Source: VXNE01 sp963664635
GTDB taxonomy: Bacteria > Pseudomonadota > Gammaproteobacteria > Pseudomonadales > Azotimanducaceae
Assembly: GCA_963664635.1 (NCBI GenBank)
Contig: OY761542.1
Span: 2,480,001 to 2,544,000 of the forward strand
Direction of reading: 5' to 3'
Length of the DNA stretch: 64,000 bases
The notes below the pieces were generated by a model, which was not told the DNA's origin, did no database searches, and saw only the letters and a list, made by a program, of their open reading frames with translations. How positions within the stretch are numbered: position 1 is the stretch's first letter; every line of letters starts with the position of its first letter. Positions 47,256 through 55,207 of the stretch are shown in pieces. A program made the translations under genes and the position numbers.

Positions 47256-49211
47256 CTACGTGTGACAGTGCTCCGTCGGCGGCACGTCCAGCGACGGATT
47301 CCGGTCGAAGAACCCCGTCGGCATCAGCGTGAAACCCGCGTACTCCACCGGCATCACCGGCCAGTCCTCCGGCCGGGGCACATGGGTGACCCCCAGGGTG
47401 TGCCACACGACGACGTCGGTGTCCTCGATCGAGCGGTTCGCCGAGGCATAGGCGGGCAAACCGCTCGCGCCGGAGTGCAGGTTGGTGAACACGCCGCCCG
47501 CCGCGTCGAGTTCGTCGGACGCATAGGGCGTCACCCACAGGTTGTGCCGGGCGAAGCCGCCGCGCCGCGCGTGCAGCGAGTCCTCGGGCGCGTACATCGT
47601 CGAGGAGGCCTGCGGCAGCAGCTTGTAGCCCACGGGCTTGCCGAGGTGGTTCGTGACGTGGTCGTTGACCACGCGCCACTGGCGGCTGCGCGCCGGGTCG
47701 ATGTCGCGTCGCGCCTCCCCCTCGGTCCCGAGCCGGCGGGCGACGGAGCGGAACGCGCTGTTGTAGGGGTTGTCCGCCCCCGGCGGCAGCGGCTCGACTT
47801 CCATCTCGTCGACGGAGTTCGTCCCGCCGTCGAGGTTGAAGTCCAGCCGGAAGCAGAAGAGGTGCTGGTGGATGGGCGACGCGATCGACTCCGCGATGAT
47901 CGGGGCCATGTCCGAGTCCGCGTTGTCTTCCACCGCGGAGACACCGACCATGCCCGTCAGCTTGATCTCCACCTGGATGGTGCCGTCCAGGTAGAAGTAC
48001 CAGTAGAAGCCGTACTCGTAGTTGCCGAGCGTCACGATGGAACTCACCACCAGCCGGCGCGAGCGCCGCACCTCGGGCTTGGGGTGCTGGGTGAACACGT
48101 TGGTGTGCTTCCAGAGGATGCCGAAGTCCTCCTCGTGCAGGCACACCACGTTCGGAACGTGGCGGGCTTCGCCGTTGCCCTGCAGGACGAAGTTGTCGAA
48201 ATAGTGGATCTCGCCCAGGCAGTCGCAACCGTTCACCAAGGAGTTGGCGGAGTGTCCGAGGGCCGCTTCGCCGCCGTCGAACGCGTGCTTCCAACCGTGC
48301 ATGGGCGACGTGTCGCCGTAGGGAACGATCATGTCGGACAGCGCCGCCCGGTACAGGATCGGCCGGTCGCGGCCGTCGTCGTCGTAGCGGATGTCGTGCA
48401 GCACCAGGCCTTCGGTCGGCTGGATGGAGACGCGCAGCCGCCACTTCTGCCAGCGCACGACGTTGCCCTCCACCACGAAGCTCGGTCCCTCGGGTTGGGT
48501 GATCTCGATCGGGCGCAGTCCCTCGCGCAGACGCTCCACCCGGTCGGCGGCGTACTCGGCCGGATCCGTCGGCATCGGGACGACGCCGTGGTCCTCGATC
48601 ACCGCCTGGCCGCTGTCGCAGTCGACATGGGCGGAAAGCCCTTCGAGGGGCCGGGCGTAGTAGTTGTCGGCGCGGTCCGCGTGCAGGAAAGCGATGGCGT
48701 GCATCGCCCGCGCGTTCGCGGGCAGATCGGGATGCCGGGCGCCCGCGACCCAGGGCTCGATGTGCACGAGGGACAAATCTTCGATGCCGCGCTTCTTTAC
48801 CGCCGCGATCCAGTCCTCGTTCTTCCACAGGATCTTCAGCATGGCGAAATAGTCGTCGGCGCCCACGTTCGCCTGGCCGTCCTCGACCCAGTGGAACGCC
48901 GCTACCCGGCTGTCGGTGAGGGAGACGCGCGCATCGAAGCTCTGCCCGCGCTCGCGGTCGTGGCCCACGAGCCGGACGATCCGGTCCCAGGACGCCCCGG
49001 GCTCGAAGCCCAGTACGAGGTCTTTCGGGGGCTCGGCCGCGTAGCCGGCGGTGAAGAACGAGGTCTCGCCAAGGCGACCGCTGTCCCGCAGGAGCGCGAC
49101 CGCCCGGGCGAGTTCGTCGCCCGAGCAGGGATCCAGGGGATGTGTCGGCCCGGAGCCCGTTTCGGCCGCAACGGCCAGTTCTTCCGCCTGCTGTTCCGCC
49201 TGCTGTTCCAT
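47256..49211 (-). CDS. Copper-containing primary amine oxidase
   Basis: A 651-residue quinoprotein that oxidises primary amines to aldehydes with release of ammonia and hydrogen peroxide. The Tyr converted to topaquinone lies in VTLGNYEYGFYWYFYLDG (about residue 394, consensus N-Y-D/E-Y). Copper His ligands are HQH in ASPIHQHLFCFRLD and a His near the end in GVTHVPRPEDWPVMP. The catalytic base Asp is probably in VPYGDTSPMHGWKHAFDGGE. The ATG at 49211 gives a normal N-terminus; I see no signal peptide, so it is probably cytoplasmic. It is convergent with the cytochrome gene. Confidence 0.93.
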   Translation of the reverse strand: MEQQAEQQAEELAVAAETGSGPTHPLDPCSGDELARAVALLRDSGRLGETSFFTAGYAAEPPKDLVLGFEPGASWDRIVRLVGHDRERGQSFDARVSLTDSRVAAFHWVEDGQANVGADDYFAMLKILWKNEDWIAAVKKRGIEDLSLVHIEPWVAGARHPDLPANARAMHAIAFLHADRADNYYARPLEGLSAHVDCDSGQAVIEDHGVVPMPTDPAEYAADRVERLREGLRPIEITQPEGPSFVVEGNVVRWQKWRLRVSIQPTEGLVLHDIRYDDDGRDRPILYRAALSDMIVPYGDTSPMHGWKHAFDGGEAALGHSANSLVNGCDCLGEIHYFDNFVLQGNGEARHVPNVVCLHEEDFGILWKHTNVFTQHPKPEVRRSRRLVVSSIVTLGNYEYGFYWYFYLDGTIQVEIKLTGMVGVSAVEDNADSDMAPIIAESIASPIHQHLFCFRLDFNLDGGTNSVDEMEVEPLPPGADNPYNSAFRSVARRLGTEGEARRDIDPARSRQWRVVNDHVTNHLGKPVGYKLLPQASSTMYAPEDSLHARRGGFARHNLWVTPYASDELDAAGGVFTNLHSGASGLPAYASANRSIEDTDVVVWHTLGVTHVPRPEDWPVMPVEYAGFTLMPTGFFDRNPSLDVPPTEHCHT

Positions 49212-49318
49212 CGTCCGTATCCTCGGTGGCGTTTGCCGATACTCGCCCAGCATGCGGGCGGCTGCAAGCCGGAGAGTTGTCCAAGTGTTGTCAACAAACA
49301 GATCTGTCCGGTTTTAGA

Positions 49319-49495
49319 ACACCCTCGTCGTCGCAGAAAGAACATCGAGTGGTGCTCGTTGGTCGCGTCGTCCATCGTCACGATCAGGTCCCACACCGCC
49401 CCCGGAACCCACTCATGGGTGCTCCCGTCCTGGTGCAGCAGCATCTCCGGCCACGGCGCCGGCTCGCGACGCCGGCGGTGCGTCCTCTTGCCCTT
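49319..49495 (-). pseudogene. ISNCY-type transposase fragment
   Basis: About 59 codons read KGKRTHRRRR ... MLLHQDGSTHEWVPGAVWDL then IVTMDDATNEHHSMFF. This is the central DDE-type (integrase core) block of ISNCY-like transposases, with the Asp of HQDGS and the Asp-Asp of TMDDAT. Both ends are missing. Confidence 0.75.
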
Positions 49496-50006
49496 TTCGC
49501 TCCTGTATCGCCGCCCCCCCTCAAGGGGGGAGTGGGCGGGGGAGTCAGGCGGGGAGGTCGGGCGCCGGGGGCGGGGTGGCCATGAAAACGCGCTCATGGC
49601 CGACGCGCGCGCGGGCCCTGCGGTCGTTGTAGCAGGCTCAAGCGCCGCAGCGCACCGCGCCCCGAAATCCCGATCCCCTGTTAACGGTGCGGCGGTAGAG
49701 GATTCGCCCGGTTGAGGGGTCGTCGCCGCCGGAAGGGACGCTCGCGGCACCGCGCCGGCGCCGTCGTGGCGGCTGGAACGGCCGTGGACAGGCCTGCAAC
49801 GGGCCTGCGAACGCCGCTTGCCGGCGAGCGGGCAAGGGCCTCCGCCGGGGCGGCGTCGAACCAACGGGGATCGGTCAGGCCGCCGGCGCGGTCGGCGGGG
49901 CGCGGGGCTCCAGGCTCTCCATCGCCTCGCACGGCCAGTCGAGGCGGAAGTTGGTCTTGGCGAAGCGCGCGCCGCCGGTGCGCCGCCGTGCGCATCACGT
50001 GCCGGA
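49496..50006. other. Intergenic scar region
   Basis: No intact gene. It holds a C-run/G-run palindrome (CCCCCCTCAAGGGGGG, near 49515-49530), a kind of repeat common in many genomes. On the minus strand at about 49875-49990 there is an open stretch reading ARFAKTNFRLDWPCEAME that looks like the C-terminus of a lost gene. Together with the transposase fragment it marks an old insertion or deletion site. Confidence 0.45.
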
Positions 50007-50480
50007 TCACTGGTCGAAGACGGTCATCTCGGCAGACGAGTCGTTGCCTATGGTGTAGCCTGTTCCGGCATTCACAACCGCGTATACGCCGCCGGGAGCT
50101 TCCGCGGCGGGGGTGTCCACCGTGTTGACCGTAAAGGAGGCGGTGTTCTGGTTGGCCGATATTGTGACCACCCTATGGCCCCCTTCGCCCGAGTCCAGGT
50201 AATCGTCGAGGACCCCTTCCGAAATGTGCACGGTTACGGGCAGGTCCGCGGTCGGGGCCGGGGTGGCCTTGAGGGTGAAGGTCACCGCGTCACCCTCATA
50301 CACGTACCAAGAACTGCCTGCTGTTATCTCGACTTCCGGCACGGTCTGCGCTTCGGCTTTCGGAGCCAGGACGATCAGCAGGGGCAGCAGCAGAAGAAGG
50401 GAGCGAGCAGCCCGCGCCAAGGGCGGCAAGCGGAGAGTTTTCCAGCCCCCCCAACGAACCCGCGCCGACAATCCAACCAT
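50007..50480 (-). CDS. Secreted protein with Calx-beta-like domain
   Basis: A 157-residue exported protein. A signal peptide (SLLLLLPLLIVLAPKAEA, cleaved near residue 45) is followed by one beta-sandwich repeat: VEITAGSSWYVYEGDAVTFT ... HRVVTISANQNTASFTVNTV ... GYTIGNDSSAEMTVFD. This resembles Calx-beta/adhesin repeats found in large surface proteins. It ends right after a single repeat where longer proteins would continue, so it may be the first part of a truncated surface protein. It lies divergent from the RibB-like gene. Confidence 0.7.
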   Translation of the reverse strand: MVGLSARVRWGGWKTLRLPPLARAARSLLLLLPLLIVLAPKAEAQTVPEVEITAGSSWYVYEGDAVTFTLKATPAPTADLPVTVHISEGVLDDYLDSGEGGHRVVTISANQNTASFTVNTVDTPAAEAPGGVYAVVNAGTGYTIGNDSSAEMTVFDQ

Positions 50481-50660
50481 AACGCCCTCCCAGGTTGCGC
50501 CAATCCAAAGGCCCCGCAGGCTGCGCCAAAGGCCCCGCGGGCCGCGACTGCGGTTTTGTACACCGAAACCGCACAGGGCACAACACTCGTGTTGTCAACA
50601 GTCGGGGCGCCGCAGCCACCGGCTATACTTGGGGTTTCGACGCCGCGGCAACACCTCAGC

Positions 50661-51785
50661 GTGACCACCGATTTCGATACCGTCCAGGAGGCCATCGCGG
50701 CCATCGCCGCCGGGGAACTCGTGGTCGTCGTGGACGACGACGATCGGGAGAACGAGGGCGATCTCGTCATGGCGGCGTCGCACGCGACGCCGGAGTGCGT
50801 GGCCTTCATGATCCGCCACACGAGCGGCATCCTGTGTACTCCGGTGACGGAGGAGCAGGCCAAGCGGCTCCACCTCGAGCCGATGGTCGCCCGCAACGAC
50901 GCGCCGCTGTCCACCGCGTTCACCGTGAGCGTCGACTACCGCCACGGGCTCTCGACGGGCATCTCGGCGGAGGAACGCGCGAACACGGTCCGCGCCCTCG
51001 CCAACAGCAACGCCGGCGCGGAGGATTTCGTCCGGCCCGGCCACATCTTCCCGCTGGTGGGGCGGCGCGGCGGCGTGCTCGTGCGCTCCGGCCACACCGA
51101 GGCGGCGATCGATCTCGCGACCGCGGCGGACTGCCCGCCCGTGGGGCTGCTCGCGGAGATCGTCAACGACGACGGCACGGTCAAGCGGCTCGACAGCCTG
51201 GTCGAATTCGCGGCGGAACACGATCTCAGGATCATCTCCATCGCGGACCTGATCGCGCACCGCCAGCGTCGCGAGCAGCTCGTGGAGCGCACGCGGGAAT
51301 TCGAGGTGAACACCGGCGTCGGCCGCGCCCGCGCCCATGCCTATCGCACCAAGTTCGAGGATGCGGAACACCTGGCGCTGGTCTTCGGCCGCATCGACGT
51401 CGGCACGGTGCCCGTGCGCATTCACCGCGAGCGGCTCGTGGAGGACATCTTCGGTCCCCAGACGAACCGCGAGTCCAGCCTGCTGGACCTGTCGCTCGCG
51501 CACATGGCGCGGCTCGGCGGCGGCGTGCTCATCTACCTGCGCAGCGGCTTCGTCGGCGTGCCTCTCGACAGCCTCGACGACTCGCAGCCGCAGTCCCGCG
51601 AGCACGCGCGCAAGGCGGAGTGGCTGGAGGTGGGCGTCGGGGCGCAGATTCTCAAGGACCTGGGTCTGTCCGCGATCCGGATCCTCGCCGCGCGGGACAT
51701 CGACTACGTCGGGCTCGACGGCTTCGGACTGACCGTGGAGGGCACGGAGCTCTTCACCGGAGGAGACATCGCCGACGGCGCATGA
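50661..51785 (+). CDS. ribB: 3,4-dihydroxy-2-butanone-4-phosphate synthase with degenerate GTP cyclohydrolase II half
   Basis: A 374-residue two-domain protein. Residues 1-205 are a complete RibB: acidic loop VVVVDDDDRENEGDLVMAA, FMIRHTSGILCTP, RPGHIFPL and the His/Glu in RSGHTEAAIDL. Residues 210-374 have the RibA fold but lack the zinc cysteines: where active enzymes have a C-x(10)-C-x-C motif, this one reads VRIHRERLVEDIFGPQTNRE. The GTP cyclohydrolase activity is therefore probably lost, and another RibA must exist elsewhere. Start is GTG at 50661. pdxA overlaps its stop by 4 bases. Confidence 0.9.
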   Translation: MTTDFDTVQEAIAAIAAGELVVVVDDDDRENEGDLVMAASHATPECVAFMIRHTSGILCTPVTEEQAKRLHLEPMVARNDAPLSTAFTVSVDYRHGLSTGISAEERANTVRALANSNAGAEDFVRPGHIFPLVGRRGGVLVRSGHTEAAIDLATAADCPPVGLLAEIVNDDGTVKRLDSLVEFAAEHDLRIISIADLIAHRQRREQLVERTREFEVNTGVGRARAHAYRTKFEDAEHLALVFGRIDVGTVPVRIHRERLVEDIFGPQTNRESSLLDLSLAHMARLGGGVLIYLRSGFVGVPLDSLDDSQPQSREHARKAEWLEVGVGAQILKDLGLSAIRILAARDIDYVGLDGFGLTVEGTELFTGGDIADGA

Positions 51786-52783
51786 GCGCTTCGCCCGTCA
51801 TTGGCGTGACCCTGGGGGACCCGGCCGGCATCGGCGCCGAGGTCCTCGCGAAGATACTGGAACCGATCGGCCGCGACGGCGCGCGCCTGGCGCTGTACGG
51901 CGCCGGCTGGGCGCTCGAGCGGGGCGCGGCGGCGGCCGGCGCCGCGGTGCGGTTCCGGCGTTGGGACGATGTCGCGGAGATTGACTGGTCCGCTCGGGAG
52001 TGGCCGCTGATCGACCCGGGGATCGGTGAGCCCGACGACTTTCGGATGGGGCGCGTTTCCGCGGTGTGCGGGGACATCGCCGTGCGCGCGGTCGAGACCG
52101 CCGCCCGCGACGCCCTGGCCGGCCGAACGGGGGCCATGATGACGTGCCCGATCAACAAGGAAGCGATCCACGCGGCCGGCCATGTCGATGACATCGGCCA
52201 CCAGGAGATCCTCGCGCGCCTGGCCGGGGTCGAGTGGACGGCCACGATGCTGATGACGCCCGGCCTCAAGGTGGTGCATCTGTCCACCCACAAGCCCCTC
52301 GTCGAGGCCGCCCGGTACGTCACCCGGGCGAACGTGCTCTCGAAGCTGCGCCTGACGCACGAGACGCTGACGCGCTGGGGTCTCGCGGCGCCGCGCATCG
52401 CCGTGGCCGCCCTCAATCCCCACGGCGGGGAAGGGGGGCTGCTGGGGCGCGAGGAGATCGACGAGATCGGGCCCGCGGTGGCGGACGCCCGCGCGGCGGG
52501 GGTGGACGCGACGGGCCCGATCCCGGCGGATTCGATATTCAACCGCGCCATCGCGGGTGAGTTCGACGTGGTGCTGGCGCTCTTCCATGACCAGGGGCAC
52601 ATCGCCGTCAAGGTCCACGACTTCCACCACAGCGTCACGGCGACGCTGGGCATCCCGTTCGTGCGTACCTCCGTCGATCACGGGACGGCCTTCGACATCG
52701 CGGGGCGGGGGATCGCCGACCCGACCGGCGCCCGGGCGGCGCTGGAGGCCGCGGCGACGCTGGCGGCCGGCAAGCTGTCCTGA
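51782..52783 (+). CDS. pdxA: 4-hydroxythreonine-4-phosphate dehydrogenase PdxA
   Basis: A 333-residue NAD-dependent enzyme of pyridoxal phosphate synthesis. Family blocks are IGVTLGDPAGIGAE at the start, PINKEAIHAAG with a metal His (DDIGHQEILA), LNPHGGEGGLLG and FHDQGHIAVKV, then VDHGTAFDIAGRG at the end. Its ATG lies inside the ribB stop (ATGA), so vitamin B2 and B6 genes are translated together. Confidence 0.95.
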   Translation: MSASPVIGVTLGDPAGIGAEVLAKILEPIGRDGARLALYGAGWALERGAAAAGAAVRFRRWDDVAEIDWSAREWPLIDPGIGEPDDFRMGRVSAVCGDIAVRAVETAARDALAGRTGAMMTCPINKEAIHAAGHVDDIGHQEILARLAGVEWTATMLMTPGLKVVHLSTHKPLVEAARYVTRANVLSKLRLTHETLTRWGLAAPRIAVAALNPHGGEGGLLGREEIDEIGPAVADARAAGVDATGPIPADSIFNRAIAGEFDVVLALFHDQGHIAVKVHDFHHSVTATLGIPFVRTSVDHGTAFDIAGRGIADPTGARAALEAAATLAAGKLS

Positions 52784-52822
52784 TCGCCGGCGCTCGGCGA
52801 CAACGCAACAGGGGTTCGGGCG

Positions 52823-53737
52823 CTAAGGACCCGCGCTCCGCTTGACCGTGGGAGCAGCGAACGTGCCGCCGGGGCCCGGTTGCAGCCAGGGGTCGTCTTC
52901 CCGGGCCAACATCTTCAGGTAGTCCGGATCCGTACTGCGCGCGAACGTCTCCGCGGCGATGTTGCCGCGGTAGTCATGCTGCGGGATGTAGTGGGGCCGG
53001 CAGTGCAGGCCGTGGATGCCGAGCCGCAGTCCCGGCGTCCGCTTGCGGAACGCACCGTGCCACGTGGCGCCGTGGAACAGCACCAGGGAGCCGGCCGGCG
53101 CCTCCACTGGAACGGCCCGTTCGGCCGCCTCCGGAAACCGGGGTGGCCCGCCGCGCCGATGGCTTTCCGGCACGTAGCAGAACGCGCCGTCGGCGCGGCT
53201 GTAGTCGGTCAGCAGCCAGTTCATGTTGGAGACGTGCGGCGTGCCGACGGGCCAGGGTGTCGGGGCGCCCGTGTCGGCGTGCAGCGGCGTCGTGAACGGG
53301 CCCGCGTGGGTGTCCGGGGTCCGCCACTTGATCCAGCCGTTGGACGTGGACATCCGGTGCACGTCACCGAGGAGGTGCCGAAGCATCGTCTTCTTGACCG
53401 GATTGACGGCGACCTCCTCGAACACGCGGCCGACATCCGTGCCGAGTTCCTGGCCGGCGTAGATCAGGTGCGTGACGAAGAACTGGCCGATCTCCGCCGC
53501 CCGGCCCTCGAGCTCGTCGATGCAACCGGCGGCGGTGTCGAAGCGTGCGCCGGTCCGTGCCGAAGCGACGGCGAGCAGGGCCTGCCGGCCGCGTGCGGGG
53601 AAGTCGGGACCGAACCCCGTCCGCTGCGGAGGAATGACGCACAGGCCCTGGTCGTCCAGCTCCCGGACGTGTTCTCCGAGCGACAGGCGCTCGATCTCCG
53701 CGTCGAGCGGGGGGAGTTCGGTGCGGGGCTTTCTCAT
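52823..53737 (-). CDS. Phytanoyl-CoA dioxygenase family protein
   Basis: A 304-residue Fe(II)/2-oxoglutarate oxygenase. Iron ligands are HAD in TTPLHADTGAPTPWP and a distal His in LFHGATWHGAFRKRTPG, followed by LRLGIHGLHCRPHYIPQHDY with the likely 2-oxoglutarate Arg. The ATG at 53737 is chosen over an upstream open stretch without family similarity. The substrate is unknown; the group contains many oxygenases of small molecules. It is divergent from the zinc alcohol dehydrogenase. Confidence 0.87.
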   Translation of the reverse strand: MRKPRTELPPLDAEIERLSLGEHVRELDDQGLCVIPPQRTGFGPDFPARGRQALLAVASARTGARFDTAAGCIDELEGRAAEIGQFFVTHLIYAGQELGTDVGRVFEEVAVNPVKKTMLRHLLGDVHRMSTSNGWIKWRTPDTHAGPFTTPLHADTGAPTPWPVGTPHVSNMNWLLTDYSRADGAFCYVPESHRRGGPPRFPEAAERAVPVEAPAGSLVLFHGATWHGAFRKRTPGLRLGIHGLHCRPHYIPQHDYRGNIAAETFARSTDPDYLKMLAREDDPWLQPGPGGTFAAPTVKRSAGP

Positions 53738-53868
53738 GCGGCGAGCATACGGGCGGCGTCGGCGGAGTCCAAGACCGCGGGGCGTCCGCGCGGTGGAAAT
53801 CCCAACGGGGCACGGGCACACTCGCGAGCGACCGCCGAGACTGGCTCGGCCCGGGAGGAGGAGAACGC

Positions 53869-54954
53869 ATGAAGGCAGCGGTGTTTCGGGAGGTCAACGT
53901 GCCGATGGAGATCGAGGAGGTCACCATCGACAAGCCGGGGCCCCGGGAGGTGCTGATCCGTACGGCGGCCGCGGGCGTGTGCCATTCGGACATGCACTTC
54001 TTCAACGGCACGTATCCGGGCGCGCTGCCGATCGTTCTCGGCCACGAGTCGGCCGGGATCGTCGAGCAGGTCGGGGAGCATGTCAGCTATGTCCAGCCCG
54101 GAGACCACGTCATCACGTGCCTGTCCGTGTTCTGCGGACACTGCGAGTACTGCCTGACCGGCCACATGTCCCTGTGCCAGGAGCCGGAGGTGCGGCGCGG
54201 GCCGGAGGACGCGCCGCGCCTCTCGAAGGAGGGCGCCGGCCTTACCCAGTTCGCGAACCTCGGCTCGTTCGCCGAGCAGATGCTGGTCCATGAACACTCG
54301 GTCGTGAAGGTCCGCGAGGACATGCCCCTCGACCGCGCGGCGCTCATCGGCTGTGGCGTCACGACCGGCGTCGGCGCGGCCATCCACACGGCGGGGGTCG
54401 AACCGGGTTCCACGGTGGCCGTGATCGGCTGCGGCGGCGTGGGACTCTCGGCCATCAACGGCGCGGCCATCGCCGGCGCGGCACGGGTCATCGCCGTGGA
54501 CATGGTGGCATCGAAGCTCGACCTGGCGCGCAAGTTCGGTGCGACCGACGCGGTGGACGCGAGCGCCGGCGACGTCGTGCAGCAGGTGCGCGACCTGACC
54601 GACGGCGGGGTCCACTACTCCTTCGAGGCCATCGGGCTCAAGGCCACCGCCGAACAGGCGTTCCGCATGCTCCGGCGGGGCGGCATGGCGACCGTCATCG
54701 GCATGATCCCGCCCGGCGAGATGGTCGAGCTGCACGGCCCGGACTTCCTCCAGGAGAAGAAGATCCAGGGCTCGATGATGGGCTCGAACCGCTTCCGCGT
54801 GGACATGCCGCGGTTCGTGGACTTCTACCTGCAGGGCAAGCTGCATCTCGACGACATGGTGTCGAGCCGCATCGGCCTCGCCGACGTGACCGACGCGCTC
54901 CTCGCGCTCGAGACCGGCGAGGTGGCGCGCAGCGTCATCGTCTTCGACCACTGA
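53869..54954 (+). CDS. Zinc-dependent alcohol dehydrogenase
   Basis: A 361-residue class III-like medium-chain dehydrogenase. Catalytic zinc ligands are Cys in GVCHSDMHF and His in LGHESAGIVE. The structural zinc Cys set is CGHCEYCLTGHMSLC. The NAD loop is VIGCGGVGLSAINGA. This pattern (GLKATAEQAFRMLRRGGM and FLQEKKIQGSMMGSN) is close to alcohol dehydrogenases of the NDMA or S-formylglutathione related group. It is preceded by GGGAGGAGGAG. It lies next to the PhyH-type oxygenase and a receptor gene. Confidence 0.92.
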   Translation: MKAAVFREVNVPMEIEEVTIDKPGPREVLIRTAAAGVCHSDMHFFNGTYPGALPIVLGHESAGIVEQVGEHVSYVQPGDHVITCLSVFCGHCEYCLTGHMSLCQEPEVRRGPEDAPRLSKEGAGLTQFANLGSFAEQMLVHEHSVVKVREDMPLDRAALIGCGVTTGVGAAIHTAGVEPGSTVAVIGCGGVGLSAINGAAIAGAARVIAVDMVASKLDLARKFGATDAVDASAGDVVQQVRDLTDGGVHYSFEAIGLKATAEQAFRMLRRGGMATVIGMIPPGEMVELHGPDFLQEKKIQGSMMGSNRFRVDMPRFVDFYLQGKLHLDDMVSSRIGLADVTDALLALETGEVARSVIVFDH

Positions 54955-55099
54955 CCGCGCGGCTCCCGGCTGGTGCTCCACTGGCGGTGGTGCATGAACC
55001 CCTTGGGCGGGATCGGCGTGTAGCTGCATACATTGCTGGATGCGTGCCGCGTCAAGGGCTCCCCAAATCCACGGCAAACCGCTGAATCTCGGGAAAAAG

Positions 55100-55128
55100 T
55101 TGACATCGGGACGACAAGCCCGTAAACA
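55100..55128 (+). promoter_or_regulatory. Promoter of the TonB-dependent receptor
   Basis: Perfect -35 TTGACA (55100-55105), 17-bp spacer, weak -10 TAAACA (55123-55128), 80 bases before the receptor start. Confidence 0.45.
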
Positions 55129-55207
55129 GGTAGCTCGCCGCTCCGGGCGGCGCTGGAGAGACAAACAGAATAGCTGTCCGCAACGGACAGCGGAGAGGGT
55201 AAGAACC

